The position numbers and the translations under genes were made by a program. A model generated the notes under the pieces. The model did no database searches. It was not told the DNA's origin and saw only the letters and a list, made by a program, of their open reading frames with translations. Below, piece after piece: positions 62,721-64,000 of a stretch of DNA of 64,000 bases (position 1 is the first letter of the stretch; each line of letters starts with the position of its first letter). Source of the stretch: Casuarius casuarius (Eukaryota; Chordata; Aves; Casuariiformes; Casuariidae). The stretch spans positions 1,201,785 through 1,265,784 of the forward strand of contig PTFA01000272.1 of the NCBI GenBank assembly GCA_003342895.1. The letters are read 5' to 3'.

Positions 62721-63025
62721 GTGGCTGTGGGTCTCTGTGGGGCTTTGGTGGGGCTGTGGGGCCACGACAGGTCTATGGGTCTCTATGGGGCCACATGAGG
62801 TCCATTGGTCTCTGTGGGGCCCTGATGGGGCTGTGGCATCATGTCAGGTCTCTGTGGGGCCCTGACAGGGCTGTGGGACCATGTCAGGTCTATGGGTCTC
62901 TGTGGGGCCCTGACAGGGCTGTGGGACCATGTCAGGTCTATGGGTCTCTGTGGGGCCCTGACAGGGCTGTGGCGAGGCTGCAGGCTTGTGAGAGGGCTGT
63001 GGGGCCATGGCGGGGCTGTGAAGAG
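62721..63025. repeat. 48-bp minisatellite (about five to six copies)
   Basis: Units of 48 bases built on gggtctctgtggggccctga, cagggctgtgggaccatgtc and aggtctat repeat in tandem. The copies from about 62850 to 62970 are near identical, and those before (62728-62850) and after (to about 63025) are worn or shortened. Because 48 is a multiple of three, a frame stays open across it. I associate G-rich 'tctctgtggggc' minisatellites with bird DNA. Confidence 0.9.
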
Positions 63026-64000
63026 CCACGGCCCGATGGGCCAGGGGGGTGATCCCTGGTTTCAGCTCCCACGGTGCCCTTAGCCGTGCCCCGAGAGGTG
63101 ACGGCCCGCCGAGTGCCACGTGCCTCGCTCCAAGCCGCGTGTGCACCTTTTAGCACCGGCAAAGGGAAGGCAGTTTGCATTAAGTGCGGCATCTCCGGCC
63201 CACAGACCGGTCTCGGGTGGGGAGAGGAGGAGGCACCGGCCGCCCAAGGCACTTTTTTATGAGCGCGTTCCTTCGATAATCCACCAGGCGCAAGCGGGCC
63301 GGCTCCCGCACGGCATTTTTTTGCAGGGACGAGCTACCATGGGACGGCCCAGGCCTCCCCATTGCAAGGCAGCTCTTCTCATCTTGCCTTAATCGAGGTT
63401 TTGACTCCCCGTCCCACCCCACCCCATCCAAGGCTTATGAGGACGGCGCTGCGCCATCATCCCTCCCTTGGATTGCTGCAGCCCGTCTGCGCTCTTGGAC
63501 GCCTCGGGAGCGCCCAGCACGCTTCCCCGCGCGGCATTTCACGGCAAGGCCCCCCTCCATCCTGCAAAACGGCCCCGATCTTAACAAAGAGAGGCGTTTG
63601 CCAGATAATTTAAATTCCTGTGATATGAAGTAGAAATGAAACACTTTTTTTTTTTCTCCCAGAGCTGTAATCAGCTGCCTTTAGCATGTTATTGCTTTTT
63701 CAAATGCAGGATGGGATAAAATGTTAGGTATGTCAGCCATGAATTACAGGACTATGAGACCGCCTTGAGGCATATGAATATATACATGAGACAGAATTAC
63801 GTGCAGTAGGAGTTATTGCAGAAGTCCTGCTCTCTTTGCAAGCAAATACAGCTCTTTGGCTAGCAGCTAATGCTGTAAAGGGGCCAACTGAACTCATGTT
63901 ATGTTGAAACAACAAGAAATCCGTGCGCTAAGCATTACAGTTGCATTTAGTTTACAACATAAAGTATTTCTTGAGATGAAATTAGGCTTTCTTTGTTTTG
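63026..64000. other. Intergenic region to window end, no gene seen
   Basis: The first 500 bases are GC- and CpG-rich; the last 400 are AT-rich. No exon, RNA gene or repeat family was recognised. Confidence 0.6.

Noticed and set aside
62420..63052. Open frame of 210 codons with 16-residue repeats
   Set aside because: It is produced by the 48-bp minisatellite and GC-rich flanks, and all strands and several frames are open together. Not a gene on this evidence.
46001..64000. Possible exons of GC (vitamin D-binding protein), the next gene in human
   Set aside because: I searched the minus-strand translations for albumin-family adjacent-cysteine motifs and the GC C-terminus and found none. GC probably lies beyond the window.
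1..64000. A mobile defence-type, phage or CRISPR-like system
   Set aside because: The window is a spliced vertebrate gene and its flank. There are no bacterial-type operons, ribosome binding sites, regular spacer arrays or integrase genes.

Overview
This is a piece of vertebrate nuclear genome, not a microbial one. Fifteen coding exons on the + strand, each bounded by AG acceptors and GT donors with matching codon phases, together spell the C-terminal part (about 579 residues) of an electrogenic sodium/bicarbonate cotransporter. The best match is SLC4A4 (NBCe1). The family assignment is very secure because every exon carries long stretches that I recognise as NBCe1. It is less certain which animal this is. 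Compact introns (0.6 to 5.6 kb), worn amniote-type dispersed repeats and a G-rich minisatellite of a kind I associate with bird DNA suggest a bird or another sauropsid.

Layout. 1-568 is the end of an upstream intron. 569-42396 holds the coding exons from early in the membrane domain to both alternative C-termini. By the human scheme (26 exons, numbered back from the end) these are exons 13 to 26. 42397 to about 46000 is the probable 3' UTR, with an early poly(A) signal at 43323 and a distal one at 45979. From about 46000 to 64000 I find no convincing gene. That stretch is intergenic DNA with CpG-rich patches, an AT-rich hairpin (53421-53491), a TAAT-rich block that may be a conserved regulatory element (about 50220-50400) and a 48-bp minisatellite (about 62721-63025).

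How the parts work together. Exons 569-34315 encode the 14-helix transport domain from roughly helix 2 or 3 on, and then the cytoplasmic tail with its lysine-rich stretch. The last three exons form a splice-controlled switch. If the 97-nt exon (38660-38756) is included, the next exon is read to a TGA at 41300, giving the 46-residue NBCe1-A/B tail. If the 97-nt exon is skipped, the same downstream exon is read in another frame and joined to the last exon. That gives a 61-residue NBCe1-C tail ending in the PDZ ligand ETTL, with TAA at 42394. All phases agree with this model.

I did not find a previously undescribed system. The most notable content is the two-frame use of the penultimate exon, the three-sequon extracellular loop, and the non-coding structures listed under findings. 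Residue numbers are human NBCe1-A numbers recalled from family knowledge, and no alignment or database search was run.
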